Made by a program: the position numbers and the translations under genes. A stretch of DNA of 64,000 nt, taken from Thermoplasma acidophilum DSM 1728. Lineage in GTDB: Archaea > Thermoplasmatota > Thermoplasmata > Thermoplasmatales > Thermoplasmataceae. The notes under the pieces are model-generated. The model was not told the origin of the DNA. It saw only the letters and a program-made list of their open reading frames with translations, and did no database searches. Numbering within the stretch: the stretch's first letter is position 1; each line of letters begins with the position of its first letter. Below, piece by piece: positions 35,945 through 44,868 of the stretch. The stretch covers positions 1,173,644 to 1,237,643 of the forward strand of contig NC_002578.1 of the NCBI RefSeq assembly GCF_000195915.1. The letters run 5' to 3'.

Positions 35945-36801
35945 TAGACTTCCTGGATGTCCAGAAAGAAACCCCGAGGATCAGGATAGCTATAGATAGA
36001 GTCGGGGTTAAAAATATAAAATTTCCATTAAAAATTCACGATGATTTTGCTTTTCTCACACTGAATCTCTTTGTTGATGTACCCGCAGACAGAAAGGGCG
36101 CCGATATGTCTAGGGCCGTGGAATCCATACAGAAGGTTATCAATGCCGGATCGTACGGTGAAAGAATTGGGGACATAGGGATAGCAATATGTGATGAGGC
36201 GCTTTCAAGGTTCAATTATTCTGAAAAAGCCCAGTGTGAGGTTAACATCCAATATTACAGAAGATCTGGAGAACGCTATCTTGAATATCGGATGTACGTT
36301 GAAACAGCAAAGGATCGCAAGCAGATAATGAAAAACGAGATAGGCATTTCATACGTGACCATGACCGCATGCCCATGTGCAATGGAAACTACCAGGGCGC
36401 TGATAAGCATGGATAATCCGGATATATCCGATGCCATATCCGCCATACCTACGATAACGCATAATCAGAGGAATGTGACGAAGTTAACCGTTGATAACAG
36501 AAGCAAGATGATAACGGTCTGGGATCTTGCCGATGTCATGGAGAGAGTTCAGGGGAAGCCTCTTGATTCTCTACTTAAGAGGGTAGAAGAAGGGCGCCTG
36601 GTCTATAGTGCGCACAGGAATCCAAAGTTCGTTGAGGACGTGGTGAGAGAAATAGCCTATGAGGCGGCACGTGTTCTTGGAGTTCCTGACGAAGCAACGA
36701 TAAAGGTTTCATCCGAGAGCGATGAAAGCATACATCCTCACAACGCCTATGCAGAGATAGATACAACTGCAGGTGAACTTAGAAAACTTCACCTGCATTG
36801 A
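35941..36801 (+). CDS. mptA: GTP cyclohydrolase MptA (FolE2 type IB)
   Basis: The first enzyme of archaeal pterin synthesis (tetrahydromethanopterin-type or modified folate). The 286-residue product has the FolE2 blocks RIRIAIDRVGVKNIKFP, VTMTACPCAMETTRAL with the metal-binding Cys, TITHNQRN and SDESIHPHNAYAE. Its start is a TTG overlapping the prefoldin stop by 4 nt; no ATG fits the conserved N-terminus better. It belongs to the Pcc1-prefoldin operon. Confidence 0.93.
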   Translation: MIDFLDVQKETPRIRIAIDRVGVKNIKFPLKIHDDFAFLTLNLFVDVPADRKGADMSRAVESIQKVINAGSYGERIGDIGIAICDEALSRFNYSEKAQCEVNIQYYRRSGERYLEYRMYVETAKDRKQIMKNEIGISYVTMTACPCAMETTRALISMDNPDISDAISAIPTITHNQRNVTKLTVDNRSKMITVWDLADVMERVQGKPLDSLLKRVEEGRLVYSAHRNPKFVEDVVREIAYEAARVLGVPDEATIKVSSESDESIHPHNAYAEIDTTAGELRKLHLH

Positions 36802-36819
36802 TATTTAACGGTGTTTCTG

Positions 36820-37248
36820 CTAAAATCTTTCTCCAATTAGCTCCATTATCTTTTTTCTCACCATGGATGAGCTGTTCAGATTGCCATCGTATTTTGATAT
36901 TCTGACTATACGTGAATTCACGCCTATCTGATCAAGCTTTCTTTTCAGGTCTGCCTCATCGAACTTCTGATCGTAACCCAATGTTATTATGTCTGGCATA
37001 ACTTCAACCACGGTCTTCATCATATCATCCTCATGGCCCAGTATAGCACGATCAACAGGCTTCAGTTCAGAGACAAGTTTCAACCTTGAGTTTTCATCAA
37101 ATATTGGTACCTTGCCATTCTTCCTAGCTGTGGAATCCCTAGCAACTACCACAACCAATTCATCCCCCAGCTTTTTAGATTCTCTGAGATAATGAATATG
37201 ACCAAGATGAATGATATCGAAGACGCCCGTGGCCATTACCCTAACCAT
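36820..37248 (-). CDS. ribL: Archaeal FAD synthase (FMN adenylyltransferase) RibL
   Basis: A nucleotidyltransferase that makes FAD from FMN and ATP. The 142-residue protein has ATGVFDIIHLGHIHYLRESK with the HxGH motif, LVVVVARDSTARKNGK, and the C-terminal SSSMVRKKI (ISSS-like) motif. Short glycerol-3-phosphate cytidylyltransferase-like enzymes are the alternative, but this length and these motifs fit archaeal RibL. It is convergent with mptA. Confidence 0.9.
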   Translation of the reverse strand: MVRVMATGVFDIIHLGHIHYLRESKKLGDELVVVVARDSTARKNGKVPIFDENSRLKLVSELKPVDRAILGHEDDMMKTVVEVMPDIITLGYDQKFDEADLKRKLDQIGVNSRIVRISKYDGNLNSSSMVRKKIMELIGERF

Positions 37249-37373
37249 CAGGGCGCTATTTTAAGATTCTAGATAAACGTTTCACCACTGCTTTTCCCAT
37301 AATCAACCAAAGGAGAGATTAGATAGCTTTACCTGAAATACGCCTATATGCCAATTCGCCATCCCATAGAAGA

Positions 37374-37823
37374 ATGATACTAAGAAGGTACAGGAGTACG
37401 GATCTTGACAGCATAGCTGATCTGGAGAAAAGGGCTTTCACAGTTGGCCCCTATTCCAGGCGATATTTGAAACGCGTGCTGGAAGATGCTGAGGCCATAA
37501 GCATCGTTGCGCAGATCGATTCCAAAATAGCAGGCTATTTGGTTGCCCTGCCAGCAGAAGGACATTCAATAGATATAGAGAGCATCGCAACAGATCCTGA
37601 ATTCAGGAGATCCGGAATCGCAACCAGGATGATCGTGATGCTCAAACAGATAGCGTGCGAAAGATATGAGAGCATCATACTCGAAGTCAGGGAAAAAAAT
37701 GATGACGCAATATCACTCTATCGCAAGATGGGGTTTGAGATCACGGAATTCCTGAATGGATACTACCAGGAATCATATCTCGGATCCAGGAATGCCTATA
37801 GAATGAGGTTGATGTGCAGATGA
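37374..37823 (+). CDS. rimI: RimI/Ard1-type protein N-terminal acetyltransferase
   Basis: A 149-residue GNAT enzyme, probably acetylating protein N-termini. IESIATDPEFRRSGIATRM contains the Q/RxxGxG/A acetyl-CoA loop. LEVREKNDDAISLYRKMGFE is the classic RimI/Ard1 C-terminal block. A GCCTATATGC box is centred about 27 nt before the ATG. Archaeal homologues acetylate a range of N-termini; specificity cannot be judged here. Confidence 0.92.
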   Translation: MILRRYRSTDLDSIADLEKRAFTVGPYSRRYLKRVLEDAEAISIVAQIDSKIAGYLVALPAEGHSIDIESIATDPEFRRSGIATRMIVMLKQIACERYESIILEVREKNDDAISLYRKMGFEITEFLNGYYQESYLGSRNAYRMRLMCR

Positions 37824-37840
37824 AAAATATGAAATTGCCT

Positions 37841-38284
37841 TTACTCAAAATCGCCATTTTTTTCCATTTCATTGTAAACCTTGGCAATTTTTCTGGCCGT
37901 TTCTGATAGATCGTCAAAAGAGACATTTAGCCTTCCCCACTTGAAGGGTTTATCGCACCATCTTGGGATCACATGCACATGGAAGTGCATCACCCTCTGG
38001 TTGGCGCACCATCCGTTGTTCTGGCCTATATTGATTCCGTCCGCACCCATTGCTTTCATAACCGCTTTCGCGACCCTTTTTGCCATGAGCTGGACCTCAA
38101 TGTAGTACCTGCTGTCGATATCGAATATGTTTTCAAAATGTTCCTTCGGTATGACCAGGATATGCCCTGGTTCAACTGGAGCATTATCCATGAATGAAAT
38201 GACCATATCATTTTCAGCCACTATCGCCGCATTCCTCTTTGTTATTATCTCATTGCAGAAAACACATGAACTATCCAATACCAT
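37841..38284 (-). CDS. HIT-family nucleotide hydrolase
   Basis: A 147-residue histidine-triad protein with the N-terminal zinc-type pair CVFCNEI, PVEPGHILVIPKEHFENIF, and the catalytic HFHVHVIPRW. It is likely an AMP-lysine-type or dinucleoside polyphosphate hydrolase. The frame stays open upstream to an ATG at 38458, but those 58 residues look non-homologous and basic-rich. I therefore use the ATG at 38284, with an unexplained leader of 100 nt or more, since the nearest TATA-like CATATTAAAA is at about 38430-38440. Confidence 0.88.
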   Translation of the reverse strand: MVLDSSCVFCNEIITKRNAAIVAENDMVISFMDNAPVEPGHILVIPKEHFENIFDIDSRYYIEVQLMAKRVAKAVMKAMGADGINIGQNNGWCANQRVMHFHVHVIPRWCDKPFKWGRLNVSFDDLSETARKIAKVYNEMEKNGDFE

Positions 38285-38458
38285 CCTGAAATCCCTCCGA
38301 TCTCTCTTTCTTCCTTGCCTATGACTGCCAATGCAACTTTTTGCCCCTGCAGCATTCACTATATGCGAATACTGTTTTTCGACCTTTGATTCCCGAATGA
38401 CCCGTGCAACGTCAATGGATTTGTCTTTTAATATGTTTGCTGTTGCGCAAGAATACAT

Positions 38459-38472
38459 CCCTTAACTATAGC
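38459..38472 (+). promoter_or_regulatory. TATA-like box before small basic gene
   Basis: CCTTAACTATAGCC is centred about 27-29 nt before the ATG at 38495. It is the main evidence that this small frame is expressed. Confidence 0.35.
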
Positions 38473-38494
38473 CAAGCAGCAGCGGGCGTTTCAG

Positions 38495-38683
38495 ATGGAT
38501 ATAACTAAGCTGCTGAGAACAGCGTTAAAGCATAGAGTGAAGAACATGGCAAAATATAGGCCTGCAAAGCACCCGCATAGATCCATGCGCCATGGGATGA
38601 CCCTGATTAAAATGCAACGAAGATCGTACAGGCCAGTTCTTTGGCGCAAACATACGGATTCACTAAAGGTTAAAATAGAATAA
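38495..38683 (+). CDS. Small basic protein upstream of AOR (hypothetical)
   Basis: A 62-residue, strongly basic frame (LLRTALKHRVKNMAKYRPAK, MQRRSYRPVLWRKHTD) between the HIT gene and the aldehyde oxidoreductase. The TATA spacing and the tight position 16 nt before the next ATG favour a real gene. The AOR gene, however, has its own TATA box within the end of this frame (38668-38677). No family recognised; it could bind nucleic acid by charge alone. Confidence 0.45.
   Translation: MDITKLLRTALKHRVKNMAKYRPAKHPHRSMRHGMTLIKMQRRSYRPVLWRKHTDSLKVKIE
38668..38677 (+). promoter_or_regulatory. TATA box of AOR gene
   Basis: GTTAAAATAG is centred about 27 nt before the ATG at 38700. Confidence 0.4.
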
Positions 38684-38699
38684 ATAACTATATTGAGAC

Positions 38700-40571
38700 A
38701 TGTACGGATTCAATGGGAAAATCCTATGGGCTGATCTCACCAATGAAAAAATGTGGGTTGAAGAAATTCCTGAGGATATCTATAAGAAGTATCTTGGCGG
38801 AGTTGGCCTTGGAGCATACATTCTGAACAGGGAAATAAAGGGCAATATAGATGCTCTTGGCCCTGATAACATTCTTGGTTTCATAACGGGCCTGTTCAAC
38901 AGCCACAACGCACCGCTGGGTGGCAGGCTTGAGGTTGTTGCAAAATCGCCCATGACAGGTACCTGGGGAGACTCAAACTGCGGCGGAAAATTTGCACCTG
39001 AGCTAAAGAACACAGGCTTCGACGCGCTGTTCGTCAAGGGCATAGCGAAGCGCCCGGTTTACATCAAGATCGTGGATGATAAGTATTCGATAGAGGACGC
39101 CAGCAATCTCTGGGGAAAAGACGCTTATGAAACTGAAACGGAGCTAAAGAAGATAGATCCGAAGGGCCAAGCTATGGTGATCGGGGTTCCCGGAGAAAAG
39201 ATGCTCTACGCTGCGGCCATAATGAATGAATATGGCCGTGCCGCTGGGAGATCCGGCCTTGCCGCGGTCATGGGGTCGAAGAAGCTCAAGGGTATATTTG
39301 CCCGCGGGACGAAGAAGATACCGGTATATGATGAAAAGATGCTCATGGAAACCATCAAGAAGGCACAGATACAGTTCAGAAACTCCATGAATCTCGTTAA
39401 CCCCTGGCACATGTTCGGAACAACCCAGATAACTGAATCATCGCATCTGAATGGTGATACTCCGATAAAGAACTGGGCCGGAGTTGGCATAGTCGACTTC
39501 GGAGAGGAGAATGCAAAGAAGATAAGCGGAGAGGAGATAAGGAAGGATGTCCTGAAATCGTATGGCTGCGCCCAGTGTACGCTTGCCTGTGGTGGCCATG
39601 TTAAGAGGGAGACAAGGTACGGCACGGTTGAAGGCCACCGCCTTGAATACGAAGGTACCGGTGCCTTTGGGGGCCTCAACCTAATAGCAGATCTGGACGC
39701 CATGTCCATGTCATTTGAACTCTGTAACAGGTACGGCCTTGATATAATAACGACCGGTGCTGTCATAGCCTTTGCAAACGAGCTCTACGAACGCGGCATA
39801 TTGACGGAAAAGGATATAGGCTTCAAGATAGGCTTCGGAAATCCCGATGCAGAGGTGAAACTCACAGAGCTCATAGGAAAGGGAGAGGGCATAGGCAGGA
39901 TACTGGGAATGGGACAGAGATACGCTGCAAAGGTAATAGGAAAGGGTGCCGAAGAATCGGCCATGGAAATCGGCGGGCAGGATCTTCCGATGCATGACCC
40001 AAGGCTGATGCCCAGCCTGGGAAACACGTACATATCCGATGCGACTCCCGGCAGGCATACTGCAGGTGGCATCGGATTCAATGAGGGTTTCGAACTCGTG
40101 CTTCCGTTCAAGCACAAGGACAGCTGGACAAAGATACCTAGATATGAGTACCATGGGAAGGCGTACTGGCAGCTCCTCTCTGTGGCTGGCCAGGAAATTC
40201 TCAATTCAACAGGGATGTGCCTGTTCTCCACCAACATATGGCCCAACAGCTATCCATACACCGAACTCATAAAGGCCATAACCGGATGGGATATGACCGA
40301 AGACGACCTTGTTAACATAGGATGGAGGATACAGATCGCCAGGCATGTTTTCAGCGCAAAGCAGGGCATAAACCAGTACGAAATAAAACCACCTGGCAGA
40401 GTCATGGGCTATCCCCCACTTAAGGCTGGTCCCACGGCTGGCGTATCGATAGACTATGAGACGCTGAGGAACGAATACCTTTCTCAGCTCGGCCTTGCCA
40501 GGGATGGCAAACCTAATCCAGAAGTTATCAAAAAATTAGGCATAGAACCTGAATTAGTTGCGGGGATCTGA
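38700..40571 (+). CDS. Aldehyde:ferredoxin oxidoreductase, tungstopterin family
   Basis: A 623-residue AOR-family enzyme that oxidises aldehydes with ferredoxin, using a tungsten or molybdenum bispterin and a [4Fe-4S] cluster. The N-terminal KILWADLTNEK is the usual opening. GGRLEVVAKSPMTGTWGDSN, EYGRAAGRSGLAAVMGSKKL and DLPMHDPR are pterin-contact blocks. Cluster cysteines are YGCAQCTLACGG (CxxCxxxC) with a distal Cys in STGMCLFSTN. Its aldehyde substrate is unknown. It ends 3 bp before the convergent copper-ATPase stop. Confidence 0.95.
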   Translation: MYGFNGKILWADLTNEKMWVEEIPEDIYKKYLGGVGLGAYILNREIKGNIDALGPDNILGFITGLFNSHNAPLGGRLEVVAKSPMTGTWGDSNCGGKFAPELKNTGFDALFVKGIAKRPVYIKIVDDKYSIEDASNLWGKDAYETETELKKIDPKGQAMVIGVPGEKMLYAAAIMNEYGRAAGRSGLAAVMGSKKLKGIFARGTKKIPVYDEKMLMETIKKAQIQFRNSMNLVNPWHMFGTTQITESSHLNGDTPIKNWAGVGIVDFGEENAKKISGEEIRKDVLKSYGCAQCTLACGGHVKRETRYGTVEGHRLEYEGTGAFGGLNLIADLDAMSMSFELCNRYGLDIITTGAVIAFANELYERGILTEKDIGFKIGFGNPDAEVKLTELIGKGEGIGRILGMGQRYAAKVIGKGAEESAMEIGGQDLPMHDPRLMPSLGNTYISDATPGRHTAGGIGFNEGFELVLPFKHKDSWTKIPRYEYHGKAYWQLLSVAGQEILNSTGMCLFSTNIWPNSYPYTELIKAITGWDMTEDDLVNIGWRIQIARHVFSAKQGINQYEIKPPGRVMGYPPLKAGPTAGVSIDYETLRNEYLSQLGLARDGKPNPEVIKKLGIEPELVAGI

Positions 40572-40573
40572 TT

Positions 40574-42592
40574 TCAGGTCCACGCATAATTAACATTTCT
40601 TCCGATTTTTCCTCTCAGCCTGATTGAATTAAGAACAACGGTGCTGGAGCTCATACCCATCGCAAACGCGGCAAGCATCGGTAAGAAAGAGTATATTCCT
40701 GCACCAAAGATCGGAACAAGAACACCAGCGGCCACCGGTATCAGTGCAGAGTTGTAGGAAATCGCCCAGATTATGTTCTGCTTGACCTTGGATATGGTTT
40801 TAGAGGAGATGTCGAATATGGACAATATTGCCCTGAGGTCATTTCTCAGGAGAACAAAGTCACCCTGGCTCCTCGTTATGTCAGATCCTGATCCCATTGC
40901 CACGCCCACGTCTGCCTGATCTATAGCCATTACATCGTTTATGCCATCGCCCACAAACATCACATAATCCCCGGCCTCCTGGTATTTCCGTATTATGGCT
41001 GCCTTGTCTTCCGGACTGAGCCCGGTCAGCACCTCGTCAACACCGATCGATTCAACAGCAGATGCGGAATCCCTGCTCCTGTCTCCTGTAAGCACGGATA
41101 TCTTCATGCCCTTCTCTTTCATTTCTGCAATCGTTTCCTCAGCCTCAGGGCGTATTTTGCTGCCAATTTTGAGAACACCGCGTACGGTACCATCTACCGT
41201 GATCCTGAGATCTCCGTTTTCTCCGGATATCACCGATATCTTATGGCCACAGCACATTCCTTCGATGCCTGATCCTGGCATCTCCTTTACCTGATCAGCG
41301 TCTTTATGAGAGATGTTTCCAGCATATTGCACTATGGCACGCGCAACAGGATGGTTTGAATGCGATTCGATCGCGGCAGCCATCATCAGGGCTTCGGTAT
41401 CTCCGGAATAGTTTAGGACGTACATCTCGGGCAGGGTGAGCGTTCCTGTCTTATCGAATACGACCCTGTTCACCTTGGTGACCCTGTCCATAGCGCCAGC
41501 ATTCTTGACAAGTATACCTGCCTCGAATGACCCCTCGGAGGCTATGAGCAAAGTTATTGGACCGGCAAGCCCTATCGCACATGGGCATGCTATTACTATT
41601 ACGGAAACAAACGAAAGTATTGCAGTCTCTATGAAGTAAGGATCCCCTATAGATCTCAGATAGAAGAACCAGAACAGGAACGAGGCGGTAGCAGCAGCAA
41701 GCACCACCGGAACGAAGTATGATGAGAAAACGTCTGCTATCCTCTGAATCTTGGTTCTGCCGGATGAGGCCATCTTTATGAAGGAGTATATCTTGCCGAC
41801 AGTGGAATTTGGACCAACGGCCTGTACCCTCACGACTATGGTGCCGTTGAGATCCTTCATACCGGATGATACTTTACTGCCGGGGTTAACTGTGATAGGA
41901 AGAGATTCGCCCGTTATCATCGAACTGTCAACATCCGCTGACCCGCGTTCCACGATACCGTCGACCGGCACCGTTTCACCCGGGCGCACTTCCACGAGAT
42001 TCTCCGGGGAAATCTTCGATGATTCTATATCCACGATGCCGCCGTCAGAAACAAGGTGCACTGTTTCCGGAATGAGGGAAAGCAGCCTGTTGCCTGCATC
42101 GCTGGCTTTGGCCTTGACCAAGCTCTCAACGTATGACCCGGTGAGTATCAGCGAAACGATGAAGTCCGACGAATCAAAATATACCATCGAATGTGGAATT
42201 GCATGCGGAAAGAACGAGACAAACACAGAGAAGAAAAACGCTGTGAGAATTCCAAGAGACACCAGCAGATCCATGTTGCCGCTCCTTGTACGTATTGCGC
42301 TTATTGCCCCCGGATAGAACTGTGTACCGGAATAAAAAACTACAGGCAACGACAAAACAAGAAGTATAATATCACGAAGGGCACCAGTATAGATGTATGT
42401 TAGTACGAGTACTGGGAGTGAAAACGTCCATGCAATCACAAGTTTCCTGGCCAGGTTTTTACCCTCCTTTTCAGGTTCTAGGAATTTGTCCATGCATCCC
42501 TTGGAGCAGAAGTAATACCTTGTGCCGTCCCTGTCAACGTAAAGATCTGAGGTCTCCGGGACATACATGCCGCACACTGGATCGGTTGCCAT
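40574..42592 (-). CDS. copA: Copper-type P1B ATPase with N-terminal YHS/TRASH domain
   Basis: A heavy-metal exporting P-type ATPase of about 672 residues. The N-terminal YHS-type metal domain is TDPVCGMYVPE...YYFCSKGCMDKF, replacing the usual HMA domain. The CPC channel motif is IACPCAIGLAGPI, the phosphorylation site VVFDKTGTLTLPE, the HP locus SHSNHPVARAIV, and the hinge VGDGINDVMAIDQADVGVAM. CPC with YHS suggests Cu(I) or Cu(II)/Ag(I) export. A GTG two codons upstream is possible; the ATG at 42592 is about 24 nt from the TATA-like TTAACTTTA (42611-42619). Divergent from a 45-residue YHS protein. Confidence 0.94.
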   Translation of the reverse strand: MATDPVCGMYVPETSDLYVDRDGTRYYFCSKGCMDKFLEPEKEGKNLARKLVIAWTFSLPVLVLTYIYTGALRDIILLVLSLPVVFYSGTQFYPGAISAIRTRSGNMDLLVSLGILTAFFFSVFVSFFPHAIPHSMVYFDSSDFIVSLILTGSYVESLVKAKASDAGNRLLSLIPETVHLVSDGGIVDIESSKISPENLVEVRPGETVPVDGIVERGSADVDSSMITGESLPITVNPGSKVSSGMKDLNGTIVVRVQAVGPNSTVGKIYSFIKMASSGRTKIQRIADVFSSYFVPVVLAAATASFLFWFFYLRSIGDPYFIETAILSFVSVIVIACPCAIGLAGPITLLIASEGSFEAGILVKNAGAMDRVTKVNRVVFDKTGTLTLPEMYVLNYSGDTEALMMAAAIESHSNHPVARAIVQYAGNISHKDADQVKEMPGSGIEGMCCGHKISVISGENGDLRITVDGTVRGVLKIGSKIRPEAEETIAEMKEKGMKISVLTGDRSRDSASAVESIGVDEVLTGLSPEDKAAIIRKYQEAGDYVMFVGDGINDVMAIDQADVGVAMGSGSDITRSQGDFVLLRNDLRAILSIFDISSKTISKVKQNIIWAISYNSALIPVAAGVLVPIFGAGIYSFLPMLAAFAMGMSSSTVVLNSIRLRGKIGRNVNYAWT

Positions 42593-42610
42593 GTCCACGA
42601 ATCATGCCGG

Positions 42611-42619
42611 TAAAGTTAA
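42611..42619 (-). promoter_or_regulatory. TATA box of copper ATPase gene
   Basis: TTAACTTTA on the minus strand, 19-27 nt upstream of the ATG at 42592. Confidence 0.4.
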
Positions 42620-42648
42620 GGCTATTCTGTGCATTTTGCAAAGGATAT

Positions 42649-42658
42649 TTTTAAACGT
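42649..42658 (+). promoter_or_regulatory. TATA box of YHS protein gene
   Basis: ATTTTTAAAC-type run centred about 26 nt before the ATG at 42678. It is divergent from the copper ATPase promoter, leaving about 30 bp for shared regulation. Confidence 0.4.
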
Positions 42659-42677
42659 GCGTCTTGCATGATCATCT

Positions 42678-42815
42678 ATGATAGATCCGGTCTGTGGAAT
42701 GAAGGTTGATAAGAACGCGAAATTCAAATCGACGTACAACGGCAAGGAATATTATTTCTGCAGTGAGCACTGCAAGGTGGAATTTGACAGAAATCCGATA
42801 AAGTATACAAGATGA
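42678..42815 (+). CDS. Small stand-alone YHS-domain protein (45 aa)
   Basis: The frame encodes MIDPVCGMKVDKNAKFKSTY followed by NGKEYYFCSEHCKVEFDRN and a short tail. It is a complete YHS domain with the CxxC-like and FCxxHC metal ligands. It closely resembles the N-terminal domain of the divergent copper ATPase (DPVCGM, YYFCS, C, F). It probably binds the same metal and may act as a copper chaperone or buffer. At 45 residues it is easily missed by gene finders. The TATA spacing supports a leaderless start. Confidence 0.88.
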   Translation: MIDPVCGMKVDKNAKFKSTYNGKEYYFCSEHCKVEFDRNPIKYTR

Positions 42816-42848
42816 GAAAGTTTATTAACATATACGGATTATAATTTT

Positions 42849-43034
42849 ATGGCAAAATATGTTTTCAAATGTGCGGATATTGGAATGAACTGTGGCTTTG
42901 AGGCCTCTGCAAAGAGCATCGACGAATTAATGCCCAAGATCGTAGAACACGCCAAGAATGCCCACAATATAACGGAGATCAATGAAGATCTTAAGAATAA
43001 AGTAACGGCTGCAATAAAGAAAAAGATGTTCTGA
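42849..43034 (+). CDS. DUF1059 family small protein
   Basis: A 61-residue protein with the DUF1059 pattern: MAKYVFKCADIGMNCGFEAS, then the helical IVEHAKNAHNITEINEDLKN and a lysine-rich end. Two conserved cysteines may bind metal. It follows the YHS gene by 33 nt but has AT-rich sequence (TTTATTAAC near 42822-42831) suitable for its own promoter. Function unknown. Confidence 0.85.
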   Translation: MAKYVFKCADIGMNCGFEASAKSIDELMPKIVEHAKNAHNITEINEDLKNKVTAAIKKKMF

Positions 43035-43087
43035 GGGAATTTTTGAGAAGTACAGAACATGCCAACTTTTTGTATTATAGCATACCG

Positions 43088-43176
43088 TGCATCCGATTTC
43101 TGACTGTGATGCGGTTAGCCCGATCGCAATGATCCGCGGGCCGAAGGCTCGCAGTTTGGATGCAGGATCATTTTTT
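43088..43176 (+). ncRNA. Compact structured element, possible pseudoknot ending in U-run
   Basis: Three helices can form: A, TGCATCC (43088-43094) with GGATGCA (43158-43164); B, ATGATCC (43129-43135) with GGATCAT (43165-43171); C, GCGGGCC-GAA-GGCTCGC (43136-43152). A and B interleave, giving a pseudoknot, while B and C nest directly. T residues at 43171-43176 end the element. It lies between DUF1059 and the convergent pncB stop, so a complex terminator is the simplest reading; a small RNA is possible. Strand + is inferred from the U-run. Confidence 0.4.
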
Positions 43177-43184
43177 AGTTAATG

Positions 43185-44363
43185 TTATGAAATATCTTTG
43201 AAATATTCCAGCTCCTTCATGGACCTGGATCTTATCTCCTTTGGCCTTGGGTACTCGGATGTTCTCTTACCATGAGATAGATACTTCACGAGCAGATTCT
43301 GCATACTACCGCCGCAGATGCATGTCTTTTCCTGAACGTTGGCAGGCACGACCTCAATCCTGTGGCAGGATGTGCACCTCAGGACGTTCTTCCTGCCCGA
43401 CATCTTCCCGCGCTTCGTCTCGGGCTTTCCATTCACCTCAACTATGTCCATGGCGAAGTCGAAAGGCTTTGCCGATGATATGGAAGTACCGACTCCAAAG
43501 GCTTCTGCTCCGGCTTCTCTTAGCTTCTTGACGGTATTCTCATCGAGACCGCCAGAGACCATAATCTTTATGTCGCTCCTTCCACGCAGGGCCAGTTCCC
43601 ACCTGACCTCTCTTATGAGTGCTTCGAAGTTTCCCCTTCTGGATGAGGGCGTGTCCAATCTTATATAATCAACCTTATCGAACATTTCAGCGATCTTTAT
43701 GGCTGCGAACTTTTCGTCCATGTACGTATCGATAAGAAGTACCGATTTCTGTCCATTCTTTGTGTTTTCAAGGGTGAGCTTCCACGCTTCCTCATCGCCA
43801 AGCATTATGGATAGCGCGTGCGGCATGGTACCGACCGGATCCTGATCTATCAGCTTTGCACCAAGGATGCCGGAAACACCGTCTGCTCCCCCGATATATG
43901 CGGATCGATCGATCATCGGCGATATGGCCGGATGCATTCTCCTTATTCCGAAGGAGAAGAACGGCGAATCTCCTGCAGCCAGCCTCACCTTGGAAGCCTT
44001 TGTGGATATTCCAGAAGCCTGGCATATGAATCCGAGTATGGCCGTCTCGTACATACCGAAGTCGCAGTACCTTCCTTCTACCCTGATGAAGGGAACCGGC
44101 AGCCCGTTTGCATCTCTGGGGAATAGAATTGTGCCCTCCGGGATTGCGTACAGATCCACATCAAGCCCTTCCAGAAGCTTCAGGACCTCGTCCAGACCGG
44201 TGAAATTTATCCATGTATCCAATGGCCCGGAAACGGTGGCCTCCATGGCGACCCTCAGATCATTGCATTTATCGCCTATAGCCGATATTGTCCTCTCAAA
44301 ATAGACATCCGAAGCCAGCCCCTTTTTTATATCTTCATCACTTGCTGTGTTGAACACATTCAT
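43185..44363 (-). CDS. pncB: Nicotinate phosphoribosyltransferase with C-terminal zinc finger
   Basis: Salvages nicotinic acid with PRPP to nicotinate mononucleotide in NAD synthesis. The 392-residue product shows [52 protein letters not shown] and the PRPP/phosphate block [22 protein letters not shown]-terminal rubredoxin-like finger ([13 protein letters not shown]...KTCICGG) has four cysteines. This matches the archaeal enzyme, and I recall a T. acidophilum structure with this finger. Monocistronic. Confidence 0.94.
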
Positions 44364-44868
44364 TATCCCAACCTCATCCAGATGCTGTGATTATCATCCC
44401 ATCCTAAATTATATCATCCTATTTATTGTACGTTCAAGGTATTGATGAACACCGTCAACCACCATATTGCCGTCAGATACGGCTTGCCATGATCGAGGAT
44501 ACCTTTAGAGCTGATGTATCACCGTGCCTGCTTCTGATATCGCATCACGATGAATTTAGCGATCTACACCTCTGCTCAAGCGCCGGACTTCACGGATTCA
44601 CTTTTTGCCTACTGTCCGCGCATAGCTTCACCATGGCCGCTGTAAGCATTGTTATCGACAGCGGAATTGTAATCATAGACTTTTCTGTTGAAGGAAATCC
44701 ATTTACTTCCCTGAAGATCGGAGTTTTAATGCTTACCCTAAATTATTCGTGTCTTCCATGACTTTCATACGATCGATGACATTATGTTTTTCCGGATCGA
44801 CGCTTTATTTTCATTAAAATATTAATATTCCATTAGATCCTCTGATGCCACATATGCCTGGCCTGCGT
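44364..44868. other. Orphan 505-bp gap
   Basis: No gene supported. A plus-strand frame of 111 codons (44426-44761) begins with a TTG, has no domain logic and a poor composition. A TATA-like AAATTATATC (44406-44415) leads only to a 15-codon ATG frame at 44444. The minus strand shows short peptides broken by stops (for example ITIPLSITMLTAAMVKL), which could be debris of a decayed membrane-protein gene. No tRNA or clear hairpin terminator seen. Confidence 0.4.

Noticed and set aside
35941-36801. Bacterial-type queuosine or folate FolE2 role
   Set aside because: The context is an archaeal operon with Pcc1 and prefoldin; MptA in archaeal pterin synthesis is the better reading.
38285-38458. 58-residue N-terminal extension of the HIT protein
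   Set aside because: No similarity to HIT proteins and a basic-rich composition; the conserved domain begins right after the ATG at 38284.
44426-44761. 111-codon frame in the orphan gap
   Set aside because: TTG start, no promoter at the right distance, no recognisable domain and odd composition.
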